From Gammaproteobacteria bacterium (GTDB lineage Bacteria; Pseudomonadota; Gammaproteobacteria; Xanthomonadales; Rhodanobacteraceae): a stretch of 52,854 nucleotides of DNA. The notes below the pieces were generated by a model. That model worked only from the letters and a program-made list of their open reading frames with translations. It was not told the origin of the DNA and searched no databases. Shown here one piece after another: positions 48,607 through 52,854 of this stretch. The stretch is taken from NCBI GenBank assembly GCA_021325195.1, contig JAJPHQ010000022.1:1-52854 (forward strand), written 5' to 3'. Position 1 is the stretch's first letter, and every line of letters begins with the position of its first letter. The translations under genes were made by a program, and so were the position numbers.

Positions 48607-49231
48607 CCGCCAGCAACGCATCCACCGCGGCCAGCGAGGCGCGCCGCTGACGGCGTTCGTCGATGCGGTCCAGCGGCGCCTGCCGCAACGCGTCGCGCGG
48701 CAGCACGGTCAGGTCGATCGGCAATCCGTCGGCGCCGAACAGCAGCACCGGAAACGCCGCGCTGCGCTCGCGGTCCATCCTGAGCGTGCGGCTGCGCGAC
48801 TCGAAGCCGATGCCGTGCTCGTGCAGGAAACCCGCCACCTCCTCGGGCGTGTCGCTGAACACGTGCAGGCACACCGCTGAATGCGCATCGGCGGTGCCTT
48901 CCAGCACCGCGCCGACCAGCCGGGGTTCGAAGCGTTCCAGGAACCGCATCGCCTCGCGCGCGGCCTCGCGCCGGGTGCGCAGCGCGCGCGGCTGCTCCTC
49001 CGACCGGAACAGCCGCTGGTGTTCGCGCAGGGCGTCCTCGATTTCGCGGTTGCGCGGCAGGTGGCGCTCGTCGCTCACGCCGATCCGGTGCGCGGCCTTC
49101 AGTTTGGCCTGGCGGTAATCGCGGATGCCGTGCTCGCTGATCAGCCGCGCGGCCTCCAGCGCGACGCGGCGGCGCAACTGGTGCGCGCGGCCTTCGGCAT
49201 GGATCCGGTGGAAGCCGGCGGTCTTGCGCAT
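48590..49231 (-). CDS. Conserved protein of unknown function (possible nucleotidyltransferase fold)
   Basis: 213 residues from MRKTAGFHR. Recognised as a gene conserved near mrcA in Xanthomonadales. The N-terminal half is helical (RRRVALEAARLISEHGIRDYRQAKLKAA and REHQRLF). The C-terminal half has RLVGAVLEGTADAHSAVCLHVFSDTPEEVAGFLHEHGI and VLLFGADGLPIDLTVLPRDALRQAPLDRIDE, a beta-alpha pattern sometimes annotated as nucleotidyltransferase. The family's catalytic residues could not be verified. The final EREDE is encoded by an inverted-repeat copy. A gene-free stretch of 238 bases separates it from mrcA. Confidence 0.8.
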   Translation of the reverse strand: MRKTAGFHRIHAEGRAHQLRRRVALEAARLISEHGIRDYRQAKLKAAHRIGVSDERHLPRNREIEDALREHQRLFRSEEQPRALRTRREAAREAMRFLERFEPRLVGAVLEGTADAHSAVCLHVFSDTPEEVAGFLHEHGIGFESRSRTLRMDRERSAAFPVLLFGADGLPIDLTVLPRDALRQAPLDRIDERRQRRASLAAVDALLAEREDE

Positions 49232-49469
49232 GCTCCTGCGCCTCGTTGCCGCGTTGGGCATGAGTGTCGCAAATGCACACGCAGAGCGCAAAGGGTCCGG
49301 ATGCTGCGAATCGTGAATGGCGGATGCGGCGATCGGAGCGGCTTTTGTGGAAAGTCAGGCCGGGGAGCTCTTGGCCACGGACGGCGGCCTTGGCCGTTCC
49401 GGACTTCCCGGCGTTGGGGACTGGAATCTTGCCCGCTGTCGAACGGAGCAGCGTTCCTGGAAGAACGCC

Positions 49470-51941
49470 CTAAAAAATGTCGTACGCCGGCGCCTGGTTC
49501 TGCTGCGCCTTGGCTTCGGCGCGCAGGCGGTCCAGGTCCTCGACCTTGAAGATCTCGCTCATGGTGTTGCCATCGCCGGGGGCTGCGGGCAGGCCGGTGG
49601 TGCGGTCGATGGTGGCGGTGACGATGCCGGGCGGCATCGGCAGGCTGCTTTCGGGCACATCCTTGAGCGCCGGGCCCATGAACGCCATCCAGATCGGCAG
49701 CGCGGTCTTGGCGCCGAACTCGCCCTTGCCCAGCGAGCTGTAATCGTCGAAGCCGACCCACACCGTCGTGACCAGGTCGCTGTTGAAACCGCAGAACCAG
49801 CCGTCGTGGTGATCGTTGGTGGAGCCGGTCTTGCCGGCAAGATCGGTGCGCCCCAGCGCCTTGGCCGCGTAACCGGTGCCGGTGGGACTCTGGATCACGT
49901 CCTTCATCAGCGAGGTGACCAGGTAATCGTTGCGCGGATCGATCACGCGCGGTGCCAGCAGCGGCGCGTTCGACTCCGAGCCGTTGGCGCCATTGGCGGT
50001 GTCATTGAGCGCGCCCGGATCACCCGCGGCGGTGGCAGGCTGCTGCGGCGCGTCGGTGGTCCTGCCTTCGTCCAGCAGGCGCGCGGTGCAGTTCCTGCAG
50101 GCCGTCACCGGGTCGGCCTTGTAGATGGCCTTGCCGTCGCGGTTGTCGATTTCGGCGATGTAATACGGGTTGATCAGGAAACCGCCGTTCGCGAACACGG
50201 CATAGGCGCGCGCCATCGCCATCGGCGATACCGAAGCCGTGCCCAGCGCCATCGACAGGTTGTCGGGAATCGCGTCGAGCGGAAAGCCGAAACGCGTCAC
50301 GTACTCGCGTGCGTAGCGCACGCCGATCGCATCCAGCAGGCGCACCGACACCAGGTTCACCGATTGCACCAGCGCCTCGCGCAGGCGCATCGGACCGCGG
50401 AACTTGTTGTCGTCGTTGGACGGCGTCCACAGGCCGCCGGGCTTGGACGGGTCGGGCAGCGCGATCGGCGCGTCGTTGATGATCGAGGCCGGCGTGAAAC
50501 CGCGGTTGAACGCGGCCGAGTAGAGGAACGGCTTGAAGCTGGAGCCCGGCTGGCGCGCGGTCTGCACCGCGCGGTTGAACTTGCTCAACTGGAAGTTGAA
50601 GCCGCCCACCAGCGCCTTGACCGCGCCGTCCTCGGGCGACAACGCCACCATCGCCGCCTGCGCCTTGGGGATCTGGCTGAGTTCCCACTGGCCCTTGTCG
50701 TCACGGCCGACCCGGATGATGTCGCCCGGGCGCAGGATCGCGGCCGCGCCGCTGCCGCCGGTTTGGGCCTTGCGGGCGTAGCCGTGCGCCCACGCCAGCG
50801 AGGCCGCGTCGAGCGTCAGCGTCTGGCCGCCGGCCACGTACACCGTCGCCTGTTTCGCGTCCACCGCGGTCACGATCGCGGGATACAGGCCGCTGACCGG
50901 GAAGTAATCGGCCAGCAGATGTTCCAGCGCGGCCGGCATCGCCGGGTCGGGCAGCGCGACGTGCGCTTCCGGACCGCGGTAGCCGTGGCGGTGGTCGTAG
51001 TCTTCCAGCCGGCTGTGCAGCGCCTGGTTGGCCAGCGCCTGCAGGCGGCTGTCGATGGTGGTCTTCACCACGTAGCCGTCGGTCAGGGCCTGGCTGCCCA
51101 GCTTCTGGATCACCTGTCTGCGCACCATCTCGGCGAGATAGGGCGCATCGACCTCGACCGGCGGTTCGTGCGGCGCGGCGTCGTCGGGCGCCGCGATCGC
51201 CTGCTGGTACTGCGCGCGGTCGATGAAATGGTGCGCCAGCATCTGCCCCAGCACCCAGTTGCGCCGCGCGATCAGCCGCTCCCGGTTGGTGAGCGGATTG
51301 ACCAGCGAGGGCAACTGGAAGGTGGAGGCAATCGCCGCGCACTCGGGCAGGGTGAGCTGGTCCAGATTCTTGCCGTAGTAGTACTGCGCGGCCGCCACCA
51401 CGCCGTAGGAGCGGTGGCCCAGGAACATCTTGTTGAGGTAGAGCTGCAGGATCTGGTCCTTGCTCAGCTCGTGCTCGATCCGGAACGAGGTGAAGATCTC
51501 GGTCAGCTTGCGGGTGTAGGTCTTCTCCGGGCTCAGGAAGAAGTTGCGTGCGACCTGCTGGGTGATGGTGGAGCCGCCCTGGATTTTCTCCCCGCCGTGC
51601 GTCATCACCTGGAACGCGGCGCGCAGCGTGGCGGTGAGATCGATGCCGGAATGGTGGTAGAAGTCGGCATCCTCGGCCGCCAGCACGGCGTCCTTGAGCT
51701 GCAGGGGCACGTTCCCGATCTGCACCGGCGTGCGCCGCGTCTCGCCGAATTCCGCGATCAGCTTGCCGTCGGCGCTCTCGATCCTGAGTGGAACCTGCAG
51801 CTGCACGTCCTTGAGCGAGGTGACCGAAGGGAGCCGCGGCGCGATCAGCCAGTACACGAAGCCGCCCGCAGCCACGCCCGCGAGGATCAGGCACAGCACG
51901 AGGATCAGCGCGATGCGCGTCAGGCGCCTTGCCAGACTCAT
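49470..51941 (-). CDS. mrcA: Penicillin-binding protein 1A
   Basis: 823 residues. N-terminal membrane anchor (about 10-32). Glycosyltransferase domain with EDADFYHHSGID (catalytic Glu), GGSTITQQVARNFFLSPEKTYTRKLTEIF and KMFLGHRSYGVVAAAQYYYGK. An OB-like insert follows, then the transpeptidase domain: SSFKPF (active-site Ser), SVN, KTGST. Bifunctional peptidoglycan polymerase and cross-linker. A 60-residue Asn/Ala/Asp-rich insert lies before the KTG motif. Divergent from pilM, as in Xanthomonas-type genomes. Confidence 0.96.
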   Translation of the reverse strand: MSLARRLTRIALILVLCLILAGVAAGGFVYWLIAPRLPSVTSLKDVQLQVPLRIESADGKLIAEFGETRRTPVQIGNVPLQLKDAVLAAEDADFYHHSGIDLTATLRAAFQVMTHGGEKIQGGSTITQQVARNFFLSPEKTYTRKLTEIFTSFRIEHELSKDQILQLYLNKMFLGHRSYGVVAAAQYYYGKNLDQLTLPECAAIASTFQLPSLVNPLTNRERLIARRNWVLGQMLAHHFIDRAQYQQAIAAPDDAAPHEPPVEVDAPYLAEMVRRQVIQKLGSQALTDGYVVKTTIDSRLQALANQALHSRLEDYDHRHGYRGPEAHVALPDPAMPAALEHLLADYFPVSGLYPAIVTAVDAKQATVYVAGGQTLTLDAASLAWAHGYARKAQTGGSGAAAILRPGDIIRVGRDDKGQWELSQIPKAQAAMVALSPEDGAVKALVGGFNFQLSKFNRAVQTARQPGSSFKPFLYSAAFNRGFTPASIINDAPIALPDPSKPGGLWTPSNDDNKFRGPMRLREALVQSVNLVSVRLLDAIGVRYAREYVTRFGFPLDAIPDNLSMALGTASVSPMAMARAYAVFANGGFLINPYYIAEIDNRDGKAIYKADPVTACRNCTARLLDEGRTTDAPQQPATAAGDPGALNDTANGANGSESNAPLLAPRVIDPRNDYLVTSLMKDVIQSPTGTGYAAKALGRTDLAGKTGSTNDHHDGWFCGFNSDLVTTVWVGFDDYSSLGKGEFGAKTALPIWMAFMGPALKDVPESSLPMPPGIVTATIDRTTGLPAAPGDGNTMSEIFKVEDLDRLRAEAKAQQNQAPAYDIF

Positions 51942-52854
<913 letters not shown>

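Noticed and set aside
49232-49469. A small gene in the gap after mrcA
   Set aside because: Short open frames here lack a ribosome binding site and any conserved sequence; only GC-rich hairpins are visible.

Overview
The window is a stretch of bacterial chromosome with very high GC. It most likely comes from a Rhodanobacteraceae/Xanthomonadaceae-type gammaproteobacterium. The evidence is the gene order (gmk ... rpoZ-spoT-ridA-recG; mrcA divergent from pilM), a SAM-I riboswitch ahead of metX-metB-hom, a cobalamin riboswitch ahead of a BtuB-type receptor, a long FadE, and dispersed GC-rich repeats of the kind seen in this order. I cannot name a genus from the sequence alone. No rRNA, tRNA or CRISPR array was seen.

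Layout. 1-6.2 kb: 3' end of an alpha/beta hydrolase, fadE, then on the minus strand prfC and a secreted M20 peptidase. 6.2-9.3 kb: a minus-strand run of small accessory enzymes (DHFR-like, YceI, VOC, GST) and a MarR regulator. 9.3-12.9 kb: a methionine block with a sigma70 promoter, a SAM-I riboswitch whose expression platform sequesters the metX ribosome binding site, and the overlapping genes metX-metB-hom. 12.9-19 kb: an APC permease, pepQ, a repeat-rich gap, and a PilZ/DUF1631 pair. 19-22 kb: btuB under a cobalamin riboswitch, and a frameshifted relic of an isoquinoline-oxidoreductase-like [2Fe-2S] subunit. 22-26.8 kb: a CPBP protease, a CPXCG zinc ribbon, hemW-rdgB (invaded by heptamer repeats), rph, and divergent yicC.

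About 26.9-34.2 kb is a small integrative element lodged between yicC and gmk, genes that are usually neighbours. It has a tyrosine integrase with its own terminator, an uncharacterised 312-aa protein, then an overlapping operon of AlpA regulator, split CHC2 zinc finger, Toprim/DUF3987 primase-helicase and three unknown proteins, ending in a frameshifted, truncated gene. It carries no structural phage genes and looks like a P4/satellite-type replicon. Directly after it, a vapBC toxin-antitoxin pair overlaps the GTG start of the essential gmk.

35.5-40.1 kb: a phospholipid-trafficking block, mlaF-mlaE-(repeat)-mlaD-mlaC-mlaB on the plus strand with mlaA convergent. 40.3-45.5 kb: rpoZ, spoT, ridA and recG. 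45.6-48.4 kb: nucleoside hydrolase, type-B L31 and gltA. 48.6-52.9 kb: a conserved unknown gene and mrcA (PBP1A) on the minus strand, then the type IV pilus gene pilM, cut by the window end, behind a good sigma70 promoter.

The least ordinary signals are the vapC-gmk overlap, the heptamer repeats that supply protein sequence and a ribosome binding site at rdgB/hemW, the 10-bp-phased GTCC repeats beside the integrase, and the unknown cargo of the integrative element.
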